From the NCBI RefSeq assembly GCF_038502225.1, contig NC_091325.1, forward strand, positions 33,144,514 to 33,208,513: a DNA stretch of 64,000 bases, written 5' to 3'. Under the pieces are notes generated by a model. That model saw only the letters and a program-made list of their open reading frames with translations, was not told the origin of the DNA and made no database searches. A program made the position numbers and the translations under genes. How positions within the stretch are numbered: the stretch's first letter is position 1; each line of letters starts with the position of its first letter. The DNA comes from Cherax quadricarinatus. Taxonomy: Eukaryota; Arthropoda; Malacostraca; Decapoda; Parastacidae. Shown piece by piece: positions 1 through 10,180 of this stretch.

Positions 1-26
1 TATGAATGGTATATCTTTATTGTAGA

Positions 27-53
27 CGTTTCGCCATCCAGTGGCTTTATCAA
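27..53 (-). other. degenerate hammerhead-ribozyme-like motif
   Basis: Read on the minus strand, TTGATAA (53-47) is followed by a 4-bp stem GCCA/TGGC with a 5-nt loop (45-33) and then GAAAC (32-28). This matches the order of the hammerhead core (CUGAUGA, stem II, GAAA). Two core bases differ from consensus (C3 to U, and G to A in UGA), so a functional ribozyme is unlikely. Hammerheads of this kind occur in terminal repeats of Penelope-like elements, so positions 1 to about 120 may be the edge of such an element. No Penelope coding sequence is visible, and stems I and III are not clear. This is inference from a short motif. Confidence 0.35.
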
Positions 54-179
54 AACAAATTCTAGGACATGATTAGAAGACAGTAGAACTATATACAAAA
101 GATGAGGTAATCAGTTCATTAGCCTTGATGTTGCACATGTGTAAATTTTTCAGCTTGTCGGTATTGTATAACTTTCATG

Positions 180-720
180 TACAACTTGTCAGACACTACA
201 GCATCATGGAATCTTGGTTCAGAGGACATCCACATTACCTCTTCATTGACTCTATCCAATTGATAACTGAGAAAGAGGTGTAATGTAGAACTAAAGACTC
301 CGTGTACTTGATGTTCTGCCAAAAGTCCATGGTGCCATTCTTAGTCGATAGCATCAGCAATATTTCCATTGTGTCTACACTGCTGATCTTTGGATTAATC
401 CAGCGACTAGTGCCACATTGTGGAGATCAGCAGCAGAGCTACCTCATCGGTAGCCGTATTGACAGTCACAAAGAAGTGAGTCGAGAACTGCTGTCATATA
501 CTCAAGATTTTTGCCAGAGAATGACAAGAGTGACAGTGGCCTTTAGGTACTGATTTCCGCTTTGCTTTTCTTGAGAAAATGGGACTATATTTGTCTCTTT
601 CCACATAGGTCATTTACACTGTGCTAGGCAATGTTGATAGTGCCTGATGATGCCAGCTGGTCTATACATTTACTCAGCAATCTTGAACTTACCCTATCAG
701 GACCCACAGCCTTTTCTTTG
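180..720 (-). pseudogene. decayed jockey-like LINE reverse transcriptase fragment (family G)
   Basis: The minus strand aligns by eye, with indels, to the better preserved family G copy at about 4490-4990. Recognisable stretches include CQYGYR and SSAADL (compare RQYGFRKGYSAADLL in the good copy), then SLD.SKDQQC, ADAID.EWHHGLLAEHQ (compare AGAFDRVWHQGLLAKLQ, RT motif A) and, upstream, a match to the YRPVSLL segment. Several stops and frameshifts make it noncoding. The aspartates of motif A are partly lost. It is an old, truncated, dead LINE fragment lying in the opposite orientation to the 4.1-6.1 kb copy. Confidence 0.7.
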
Positions 721-867
721 ACCAAGTATTTAAATGATGTGCTTTATCCTGTCTTACTTTCACCTCGCATAACTTTGACATAGTTCTTGCTGTAAGCATA
801 AATGGTTCCCTAACTTGATCAGGAACTTGAATGTCGTCGACAAAGCATTTAGCAGCAAGTCAGTTTT

Positions 868-967
868 NNNNNNNNNNNNNNNNNNNNNNNNNNNNNNNNN
901 NNNNNNNNNNNNNNNNNNNNNNNNNNNNNNNNNNNNNNNNNNNNNNNNNNNNNNNNNNNNNNNNNNN
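868..967. other. assembly gap (100 N)
   Basis: Exactly 100 consecutive Ns, the usual placeholder for a scaffold join of unknown size. The order and distance of sequence on either side cannot be trusted. The 721-867 stretch before it and 968-1052 after it show nothing I recognise. Confidence 0.98.
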
Positions 968-1078
968 CTTGAAGAGGATTTTTGATTCAACATAATATAG
1001 TTAGGTTGATCACGGACCAGGAGCTGTAGTGTGATATTTGATGGGATATGAGAGTTTTTTTTTTTTGTGTGTGTGTGT

Positions 1079-2386
1079 ACTCGCCTAATTGTGGTTGCAG
1101 GGGTCGAAATTCAGCTCCTGGTCCCGCCTCTTCACTGAGTGCTACTAGGTCTTCTCTCTCTGCTTCCTGAGCTTTGTCATACCTCGTTTTGAAGCTATGT
1201 ATGGTTCCTGCCTCCACTACATCACTTGCTAGGCTATTCCACTTCCTGACTACTGAAGAAATACTTCCTAACATCCTTTTGACTCATCTGGGTCTTCAAC
1301 TTCCAATTGTGACCCCATGTTTCTGTGTCCCATCTCTAGAACATCCTGTCTCTATCCACCTTGTCTATTCCACGCAGTATTTTGTATGTTGTTATCATGT
1401 CTCCCCTAACCTTCCTGTCCTCCAGTGTCGTCAGGGCGATTTCCCTTAACCTTTCTTCGTAGGACATTCCCCTTATCTCTGGAACTAACCTTGTAGCAAA
1501 CCTTTGCACTTTCTTTAATTTCTTGGCGTGCTTGATCAAGTGTGGGTTCCAAACAGGTGCTGCATACTTCAGTATGGGCCTGACGTACACGGTGTAGTGT
1601 CTTGAACGATTCATTACTAAGGTATCGGAACGCTATTTTCAGGTTTGCCAGGCGCCCATATGCTGCAGCAGTTATCTATTTGACGTGCGCTTCCGGAAAA
1701 GTGTTCGGTGTTATACTCACCCCAAGACCTTTTTCCTTGAGCGAGGTTTGTAGTCTTTGGCCACCAAGCCTATACTCTGTCTGCTGTCTCTTTTGCCCTT
1801 CCTCGATCTTCATGGCCTTGCTTTTGGCGGGGTTAAATTTGAGGAGCCAGTTACTGGACCAGGTATCCAGTCTGTCCAGGTCTCTTTGTAGTCCTGCCTG
1901 ATCCTTATCTGATTTAATTCTCCTCATTTACTTCACATCATCTGCGAAAAGGGACACTTCTGAGTCTATCCCTTCCATCACGTTATTCACATGTACCAAG
2001 ACTAGCACTGGTCCTAAGACTGATCTCTGTGGGACCCCGCTCGTCACAGGCGCCCACTGTGATACCTAATCACGTAACATGACTCGTTGTTGCCTCCCTG
2101 TTACGTATTCGCTGATCCATTGCAGTGCCCTTCCTGTTATACGCCCCTGATTCTCTAGCTTTTGCACTAATCTCTTGTGAGGAACTGTGTCGAACGCCTT
2201 CTTGCAGCCCAAGAAAATGCAATCAACTCACCCCTCTCTCTCGTGTCTTACTTCTGTTACTTTCTCCTAAAACTCCAGATGGTTTGTGACACAGGATTTA
2301 CCTTCCAAGAGTCCGTGCTGGTTGTCGTTTATAATCTTGTTCCATTCCAGGTGCTCCACCACTCTCCTCCTGATAATCTTCTCCAT
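1079..2386 (-). pseudogene. non-LTR retrotransposon RT fragment, 3' portion (family F, copy 1)
   Basis: Minus-strand pieces in order cover a LINE ORF2 C-terminal half: EKIIRRRVVEHLEWNKI and NQHGLLEGKSCVTNHLEF (about 2390-2270, RT fingers), the region around FADDVK (about 1950), SNWLLKFNPAKSKAMKI (1850), then YVRPILKYAAPVWNPHL (1580) and the terminal segment FRPLQPQLGEYT (1085). Frameshifts separate the pieces. The 3' end runs into (GT)n and poly-T on the plus strand (1053-1078), which is the element's microsatellite-like tail. The same family lies on the plus strand at 7066-8844. The 5' end is cut at about 2386 where a family E LINE end begins. Clade assignment (jockey/CR1 group) is inferred from motif style only. 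Confidence 0.85.
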
Positions 2387-2740
2387 GAAAGCAAAGGACT
2401 CGGCAGGAGATGCAACATTCCTCCGATGAAAAGCAGGGACGCCACGAGTATACTGAAAGACAACACAGTAAGTGTCCGGGGCCCAAGACTGTTCAATTGC
2501 CTCCCAGCATACATGAGGGGGATTACCAATAGACCCCTGGCTGTTTTTAAGAAGGCACTGGACAGGCACCTAAAGTCAGTACCTGACCAACCGGGCTGTG
2601 ATTCGTACGTCAGCTTGTGTGCGGCCAGCAGTAGCAGCCTGGTTGATCAGACCCTGATCCACCATGAGGCCTGATCTCAGACCGGGCCGCTGGGGCGTTG
2701 ACCCCCGAAAAACTCTCCAGGAAAATTCCAGGTAAGGGGC
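2387..2740 (+). pseudogene. LINE ORF2 C-terminal tail and 3' end (family E, copy 1)
   Basis: The plus-strand translation contains RLFNCLPAYMRGITNR, DRHLKSVPDQPGC and a serine-rich tail ending LVDQTLIHHEA. It then runs into a GC-rich 3' end with an ACTCTCCAGGAAAATTCCAG motif. The same C-terminus and 3' end recur at 11165-11781 (plus) and 18648-18777 (minus), so this is a 5'-truncated insertion of one LINE family. It abuts the cut end of family F at about 2386, consistent with insertion into, or joining with, that element. It is only the last roughly 110 residues of the protein, without catalytic RT motifs. Confidence 0.8.
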
Positions 2741-2870
2741 CTGTGCATGTGTGTGTGGGTGTGTGTGGGCGTATGTTTATAAATGTGTTTGTGAGTGTAT
2801 TAGTGTGTTTGTGCGTTTGTGTGTGTGTACGTATGTGTATGTGTACATGTGTGTATGTGTATACATATTC
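2741..2870. repeat. imperfect (GT)n/(TATG)n microsatellite
   Basis: A GT-rich tract with interspersed TA and GC steps directly follows the family E 3' end. Apparent reading frames through it are low-complexity valine/cysteine runs and are not genes. The next stretch, 2871-3060, holds a weak inverted pair of GGTTCGATCA-like words and nothing else I can identify. Confidence 0.9.
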
Positions 2871-3060
2871 AAGTCACCGGCCATCTCCCACTGAGACGGC
2901 CGGTTCGATCATCGTCTCCAACTCGAGAATTGGTGATCGAACCCTGGATATTTAACCAGCGAGAGTCGAATCAAATTACCTGTTGAAATTTTCTTATCCA
3001 CAAATGTGCTCGTGTCAGGAGATGATGGCCAGTGTCCTTGTTAGGACTTGACGTTTGTAA

Positions 3061-3152
3061 CATGGTGGCCTAGTGGACTAAGGTGTCCAGAAATTTACCT
3101 AGCGTCTCAGAAGGCTGGTTATGTATCTCTGGTTCGATCTCCGGCTGGTCAG
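3061..3152 (+). repeat. tRNA-like SINE head
   Basis: A pol III A-box match TGGCCTAGTGG (3066-3076) and a near B-box GGTTCGATCTC (3131-3141) are spaced as in a tRNA. The acceptor and anticodon stems do not form a convincing cloverleaf, so this is a tRNA-derived SINE head rather than a tRNA gene. The tail, about 3153-3200, is AT-rich. Target duplications were not found. 3200-3683 shows no gene or clear repeat. Confidence 0.5.
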
Positions 3153-3683
3153 AATATTTTTAATTCCTTTTAAAACCCCTTCTTAACCACGAAATATGGT
3201 TCTCACAGGCGATGTTGTCACATCTGAGGCCAGTGTAGTTCGCTTTCACAAGACATGTACTAAATCTGGATGTCTCTGTATGTAAATATTTCACCAACCA
3301 CTGACTTAATCAGTGCAACACAAGGACAAACACAGTAGACCTAGATGTTCACTACTTTAGCCTTTATGACAACGATTCATCACTATTACAGTACGCAGCT
3401 CTTCCTGATAGGTTGATGCATTTATCACCTCATCTACCACTTCAGTCTCATGTTTTTGTGCTTGTATTTTAGTCATGAATCCACTGCTTTGCGATAGGTC
3501 TCTGTAATAAAAATACGAAATTGTTCCACGTGTTTAATTCTTCAACTTGTCGGCACTATATTCCATTGATAATATGATTAGCAAAATGTAAAGCAGAGCA
3601 TAAATCAATAAGATAATCTACAAGAAGATCTCTAAGAGTAGTTTCAATGGGATATAGTGAACAAGGCATTCGACGGGTGTAAG

Positions 3684-3880
3684 TGTTCCATGGGGAAGTG
3701 TGTTGTTACATTGTTCTGGTATGTTTACATCAATGAACTTCTTTACTTCATCCCAGAATCCCATGACAGCTAACCACAGGTACATCAATTTCTAGCTTAC
3801 AACTGCATCAGTCTGGGGAAAATGATAGCAGGTTCCTTTGCCAGCAAGGCAGCCAAGAATCTCATAACACAGAGACACAA
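3684..3880 (+). pseudogene. small decayed family G LINE fragment
   Basis: By eye, GGAAGTGTGTTGTTACATTG through TCATCCCAGAATCCCATGAC matches the family G RT segment at 5047-5125 (PQGSVLGPLLWNVYFNDLL). A later part matches the INHQLRAISAWG segment near 5180-5225, and AGCAAGGCAGCCAAGAA matches 5410-5440. The intervening parts are deleted and no frame is open. It lies immediately upstream of a (GA)n tract and in the same orientation as the larger G copy beyond that tract. Confidence 0.6.
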
Positions 3881-3883
3881 AGA

Positions 3884-4458
<575 letters not shown>

Positions 4459-4663
4459 ATCACTTGACCAAGAAAGGCTGTGGGCCCAGACAAGTTGAGC
4501 CCAAGATTGTTGAGAAGATGTGCAGACCAGCTAGCAGCACCTCCTAACTCGCATCTTTCAGCACTGCCTAGTACAGTGTAAATGGCCCTCTCCATGGAAA
4601 GAGGCAAATGTAGTCCCTGTTCACAAAAAGAAGAGCAGAGCAGAAATCAGCAACTACAGACCA

Positions 4664-5467
4664 GTGTCACTCCTGTCAATCACTGGTAAGATCCTTGAGA
4701 CAATAATCTCAAGACAAATGACAGATTTTTTTGACTACCACTCACTACTTTGTGATCGTCAATATGGCTTCAGGAAAGGTTACTCTGCTGCTGATCTGTT
4801 GTTAAACCTCTCCACTAAGTGGCACCAGTCACTGGATGAATCCAAAGTCAGCTGTGTGGTAGCACTGGACATTGCTGGCGCTTTCGACCGGGTGTGGCAC
4901 CAGGGCCTCTTAGCAAAACTTCAAGCACTGGGAATTGCAGGCTCTACGCTATGTCTCCTCAGTGATTACCTTCATGGTAGATCTCTAAGTGTAGTCCTCA
5001 ATGGAACGGAATCAGCAAGGCATCCTATTGGGGCAAGCGTTCCACAAGGAAGTGTGCTGGGTCCACTGTTATGGAATGTCTACTTCAACGACCTTCTTCA
5101 TCTCATCCCAGAATCACATGCATATGCAGACGACTGTACACTGACATTCACTTATCCAAGAGAAGAAATGCCAGCTGCTCTAAGCTACATCAATCACCAG
5201 CTGAGAGCTATATCAGCTTGGGGAAATAGATGGCAAGTAACATTTGCACCTGAAAAAACGCAAATGATGTTCGTCTCTAGGCACCATGATGGTAATGCTG
5301 GCGCAGTAGTAAGGATGAATGGGACGATGTTGGCACCTGGAGAAGAAGTTGATATCCTTTTAGGGGTGAAATTTGACTCCCAACTAACCATGAAGAACCA
5401 TGTTGTAAATCTTGCAAACAAGGCAGCCAGGAAGCACAGCACTTCGCCGTATCTCGCATCTGCTTGA
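4664..5467 (+). pseudogene. family G reverse transcriptase domain
   Basis: A 267-residue open stretch with ordered RT motifs: QYGFRKGYSAADLL (residues about 33-46), motif A VVALDIAGAFDRVWH (about 65-80), motif B ASVPQGSVLGPLLWNVYFND (about 124-143) and motif C HAYADDCTLTF (about 151-161). Both catalytic aspartates of YADD and the motif A aspartate are intact. The frame is lost at 5467, before the thumb/C-terminal domain, so the product would be truncated. The RT copies element RNA at the nicked target in living relatives. Placement in the jockey group is from motif wording and is not a phylogeny. Confidence 0.85.
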
Positions 5468-5532
5468 CAGTAGGGGTTGCAAGATCCTGTACAGGCACAA
5501 GTACGCTCACACCTTGAGTATGCTCCACTTTC

Positions 5533-5988
5533 TTGGTTTGCCTGCCCCCCTCTCATCTGCGACTGCTTGACAGAGTAGAGAACAGAGCAAGACGTCTCAT
5601 CTCTCGCCTGGACCCATCCTGGATAGATCTGTCATTTCAGCAGAGCCTTCAACATAGGAGGGATGTGGGTGGCCTTACTGTTATGTACAAGGCCAATATT
5701 GTCAAAATACCACACTTGGATCCACTTCGAGGACAGCGTGAAACAAGCTTTTATGCCACAAGACGGGCAGAAAGCAGCAACTTCACTCTGGCTGTACCCT
5801 TCTCCAGAACATCACTCCATCTGAGGTCATACATACCCAGGATGACTCGAGTATGGAACACATTCGTACAGCATAATGATGTCAACGAGATAACGTCAGT
5901 TGATCAAATGAAAATGCTGGCCCACAGATGGCTCAACTTCATCCTGTTCCCTACTTGTATGTCTCATAACAAAAATGCTTTCAAATGA
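5533..5988 (+). pseudogene. family G ORF2 C-terminal region
   Basis: A 151-residue frame continuing the LINE after the frameshift: HLRLLDRVENRARRLIS, LQHRRDVGGLTVMYKAN, SRTSLHLRSYIPRMTRVWN and HRWLNF, as in the tail of jockey-type ORF2 proteins downstream of RT. The stop codon at 5986-5988 is followed by a short 3' UTR with two AATAAA signals. Together with 4664-5467 it represents one ancestral polypeptide split by a frameshift. Confidence 0.8.
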
Positions 5989-6095
5989 GCTGATGTAGGT
6001 AACAGCTCTTAGGCTTGCCAATAAAGTTAGGAATCCTTAACCTGTAAATAGCTGTCAATAAAGCTAGGGATCCTTAACCTTGTCAAACCCTGTGT

Positions 6096-6214
<119 letters not shown>

Positions 6215-6988
6215 AAGAACAGTAGCAGTAAGAGAAAGTAACAGACAGGTAACAAAGAGAACAAAGCGAAAAATACAGAGGGAGCAATATGTGAAAGAAA
6301 GAGACTAAGAAGAATTAGCTAACATGATCTGTGTTCTAATATAAACTATCTGTATTCAAGGACAGACACGAGTTCATACGCAGAACTTTCAGTGTTCTAA
6401 ACCTATAGAATACAAACTACTGAAAGACATTTTTCAAATAATCTCTCTTTAGTTCTAAATTCCTGAACTTTTAAATTTGAAACAAAGTCATTGATACTTT
6501 GTAGATATAATTCTTGAGTATTTTTTTGTATCATTACTGACAACAGAGGTAAAAATTGGTTTAGTCATTGATATTCATCGAACAAACTTACATCACATAG
6601 CGTCAGTTTCTCTATCAATTTCATGTTATTTCGTAAATTATCTTCAAAATATTCATAATTTTTAGTTTAATTTTGGTCTCTCTTCCCTCGTTTGATAATT
6701 TTAAATGTCTTTTTACTTATCTCCGTCATCTGACACTTAACTTCTTCATAAAGACACATAAAAATACCTCGTTATTGCATTACCGTTTGGTGGAATTTCC
6801 ATTTCATCCGTTTATGCAAATGTTTGTAATATAATCACAGCGGCACACAACGCTCTGTCAAAATGTGTCGTCTATCATTTGCATCCAGCGGATTATTGAA
6901 ATGCCTTTTCCAAAATTTGTGTGAAAAACAGGAAGAATGCAGTGCACGCTGTAACTGGTAAATGTTTTAAATTGCTGAGTTTCTGGAA

Positions 6989-6993
6989 ACACA

Positions 6994-7065
<72 letters not shown>
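6989..7065. repeat. (CA)n microsatellite
   Basis: About 38 CA units with one CATACA interruption. It ends exactly where family F LINE homology starts, so it may mark the element's truncated 5' junction. Confidence 0.97.
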
Positions 7066-7066
<1 letters not shown>

Positions 7067-7792
7067 CCCTTGAAACTGGACAACTACCTGAGGTATGGAA
7101 GACGGCAAATTTAGTTTCATTTTCAGAAAAAAGGAGACAGAAAAGAGGCACTAAACTATAGATCAGTGTCACTGACGTGTATAGTATACAAAGTCATTGA
7201 GAAGATTATCAGGAGGAGAGTGGTGGAGCACCTGGAATGGAACAAGATTATAAACGACAACCAGCACGGATTTATGAAAGGCAAATCCTGTGTCACAAAC
7301 CTACTGGAGTTTTATGATAAAGTAACAGAAGTAAGACACAAGAGAGAGAGGGGTGAGTTGACTGCATCTTCTTGGACTGCAGGAAGGCCTTCGACACAAT
7401 TCCTCACAGGAGACTGGTGCAAAAGCTAGAGGATCAGGCGTGTATAACAGGAAGGGCAATGCAATGAATCAGAGAATACCTGACAGGGAGGTAACAACGA
7501 GTCATGGTATGTGATGAGGTGTCACAGTGGGCACCTGTGACGATCTGGGTCCCACAGGGCGTCGGTCCTAGGACCATTGCTATTTTTGGTATATGTGAAT
7601 GACATGATGGAATGGTTAGACTCAGAAGTGTCCCTTTTCGCAGATAATGTGAAGTTAATGAGAAGAATTAAATCAGAAGAGAATCAGGTAGGACTTCAAA
7701 GAGACCTGAACAGGCTGGACACCTGGTCCAGCAACTGGCTTCTCGAATTTCACCCTGCCAAATGCAAAGTCATGAAGATCAGGTAAGGGCAC

Positions 7793-8075
7793 GGAACAGA
7801 TTTAGTTCAATGAATCTGAGGAGGTTTCGCAGTAGATAATGCTACCTTAACTCGATTTTTTACATTTCACTTTCTCTTACCATTTTTAATTGCTGCAGCT
7901 ACACTTATTTACATCTTATTTATCCATCACTCAGGGGCTAACAACCCCTTAGGACTGCCCTCCCCTATAGACAAAATCCCCTTCCACCCCTACTTTACAT
8001 TTAAAGATATTGTAGGATTCCTAATTATATTAATAATTTTAATCCTCCTGACCCTTTTGAACCCCTACCTTCTTG
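7793..8075 (+). pseudogene. cytb: NUMT: internal fragment of mitochondrial cytochrome b
   Basis: Read with the invertebrate mitochondrial code from 7793, the frame gives [20 protein letters not shown], then [46 protein letters not shown] and [10 protein letters not shown]. These are the conserved cytochrome b stretch around the GTDLV..IWGGFSV loop, a transmembrane helix and the [12 protein letters not shown] loop. Two TGA codons read as Trp and ATA as Met, so it is untranslatable by nuclear rules. About 94 codons are present with no internal frameshift seen, so the transfer may be fairly recent. It begins and ends mid-gene and is flanked by a near-identical 15-bp repeat of LINE sequence (7774-7788 and 8075-8089, one mismatch). 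Confidence 0.95.
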
Positions 8076-8087
8076 AAGATCAGGGAA

Positions 8088-8133
8088 GGCCACGTAGCCT
8101 ATACTCCGCAGACGGAGTATAGGCTACGTGGCC
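8088..8133. repeat. 21-bp perfect inverted repeat with 4-nt loop beside the NUMT
   Basis: Left arm 8088-8108 begins GGCCACGTAGCC and right arm 8113-8133 is its exact reverse complement, with loop CAGA. The right arm is normal family F sequence (TEYRLxGQ codons), while the left arm replaces the LINE bases expected there (compare copy 1 around 1775-1800). It therefore looks like an inverted templated duplication made at or near the time of the NUMT insertion. Confidence 0.92.
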
Positions 8134-9441
8134 AAATACTGCAAACGTCGCTCAAGGAGAAAGATCTTGGGGTGAGTATAACACCGAGCACTTCTCCGGA
8201 AGCACACATCTACCAGATAACTGCTGCAGCATATGGGCTCCTGGCAAACCTGAGAATAGCGCTCCGATACCTTAGTAGCGAATCGTTCAAGACACTGTAC
8301 ACTGTGTACGTCAGGCCCATACTGGATTACGCAGCACCAGTTTGGAACCCAGACTTGATCAAGCACGTCAAAAAACTTAAAGAAAGTGCAAAGGTTTGCG
8401 ACAAGGTTAGTTCCAGAGGTAAAGGGAATGTCCTACGAAGAAAGGTTAAGGGAAATCGGCCTGACAACACTGGAGGACAGGAAGGTTAGGGGAGACATGA
8501 TAACAATATACAAAATATTGCTTGGAATAAACAAGGTGGACAGAGACAGGATGTTCCAGAGAGGGGACACAGAAACAAGGGGTCACAATTGGAAGTTGAA
8601 GACCCAGATGAGTCAAAGTGATGTTAGTAAGTATTTCTTCACTCATAGAGCAGTTAGGAAGTGGAATATCCTAGTGAGGTAGTGGAGGCAGGAACCATAC
8701 ATAGCTTTAAGATGAGGAATGATAAAGCTCATGGAGCAAGGAAAGAGAGGACCTAGTAGCACTCAGTGAAGAGGCGAGACCAGGAACTGAGTCTCGGCCC
8801 CTGCAACCACAATTAGGTGAGTACACTAACATACATACACATACTGTGAAGGAAAAGTTCAATAGATAGGAGTAGCGAGGGAGTATATAGTAACAAGAGT
8901 TTCATTGCCGGCTACTTGTTAAGGTAGGGTAAGTCAAGCTCCCGCTATTCCCGCCTTTTTTCCCCTCCGCGAAAGTGATCGTTTCATTGCTGGCTGCTTG
9001 TTAAGGTAGGGTCAGTCTAGCTCCCGCTATCCCTTCCCCTCCTTCCCCCCCCCCCCCCCCGAAAGGTGACGTGTGAGGCTCCGGTCCAAACAGTAATCAC
9101 TAGACTCACAGCTCCCAACACTACTGTAAGTACACGCCTGCCTTGTATTCTAGTGGATTTATTAGTTGAAAGCTTCACTTTTGACCAATAATAAACTTAG
9201 TCCTTTCAGTCTTGCTCTAGGTTGACTGTTGTAATAATCACCACATCTTTTAGGTATTGTACTTATCATGGAGAGTGATTTCTTAAGCAGTGGGTAACCT
9301 GTCTATCTTTCCAGCTTGGATGACAGAGAGGTTCACCTGCCAATCAACGAGCAGAACTGATGGAGATGGACTAACGTCCTGAGACTTCCCCTTTTTGGAT
9401 TTAATTACCTGTGCACCTGTACAAAAATGCAGGACGTAACC

Positions 9442-9866
9442 TATTACAACCTAGGATTTCAAAGGCCTGTTATCCCAGGTGTAATGGGAGCAAAAGAAAC
9501 ACAGCAGAAAAAGTTTAGACTTATATTATCCTTCACCAATTTAGAACAGCAATATGTACACTATGTACAGTAATAAGTATAGTGCACGTCACGGTAAGCA
9601 AGGCAGAAATAGAAGCCACAAGATAGCAGACCGTGCTTCAACCAGCTCTAGAATGGGAATGACAAGGGCAGACAGGAGAGCGGTATCCACATAACCTCTG
9701 CGATTGCCAATCCCACCTTCTTATTGGCTAGAACCTGGTCACTAGTTGAACGATGTGGCCCCATCACCAACTCTTAGCAACCTGGTTCGCTGGTTGGGGG
9801 AGATAGCCTGTAAATGAGGGTGTGTCCATGCGCCGAATAAAGGTTACGTACTCTTTGCATGCCACA
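9442..9866 (-). repeat. C1 3' LTR
   Basis: 425 bp. In element orientation it starts TGTGGCATGC and ends GTTGTAATA. Almost identical to 15694-16118. The adjoining PPT (plus-strand CCCCCACCCC, 9867-9876) marks it as the 3' LTR. An ATAATATAAG word in element orientation (about 9510-9520) is a possible TATA-like site, not demonstrated. Confidence 0.95.
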
Positions 9867-9876
9867 CCCCCACCCC
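9867..9876 (-). other. C1 polypurine tract
   Basis: The minus strand reads GGGGTGGGGG immediately upstream of the 3' LTR start, the usual plus-strand DNA priming site. The same tract is present beside the LTRs at 24655 and 44461. Between it and the pol stop (9877-10180) is a noncoding 3' leader with no ORF. Confidence 0.8.
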
Positions 9877-10180
9877 AGAGAAGGCTCAGGATTAGGCTGC
9901 CACCTCCCAGTGGTAACCGTGCCGCCATGGCACAAAATAATGGGACCGCCTATCCTCTCCACCATCCAACTCTTAGATAGAGCTCAGCTTTCCTAGTGAC
10001 CAAAAGCCAAACCCTAAACTCAGAGCGAGACAGCAGTCAGATAGACCAACATAGGTCCAAGATACAAGTGGACGGTAGCCCGTATCCCCTCACTAAAAAA
10101 AAACCCCACATCAGGGGATAAAAAAAAGAGCTTGAAAGGGGTTTACCACAAATACATCCTAACCTAAATAAAATATTAAA

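Larger units (their letters stand above)
7066..8844 (+). pseudogene. non-LTR retrotransposon RT region (family F, copy 2), interrupted by a NUMT
   Basis: Plus-strand LINE ORF2 in broken frames: PLETGQLPEVW-type start (about 7070), EKIIRRRVVEHLEWNKI (7200), NQHGFMKGKSCVTNLLEFYD (7260), motif A FLDCRKAFDTIPHRRL (about 7365-7415), a shifted motif B around 7545-7600 (PLLFLVYVNDMM), motif C SLFADNVKL (7630-7655), then SNWLLEFHPAKCKVMKI (7730-7783). After the cytochrome b insertion it resumes at 8076 ([39 protein letters not shown]) and ends in a GAGTACACT and CATACA-rich tail (8815-8844). Motif C has FADN where copy 1 reads FADD, so the catalytic aspartate is lost. Multiple frameshifts make it dead. 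A family A solo LTR is inserted in its tail. Confidence 0.88.

Noticed and set aside
7880..8075. A real membrane-protein exon
   Set aside because: Hydrophobic segments match mitochondrial cytochrome b, and the frame has TGA codons that are stops in the nucleus.
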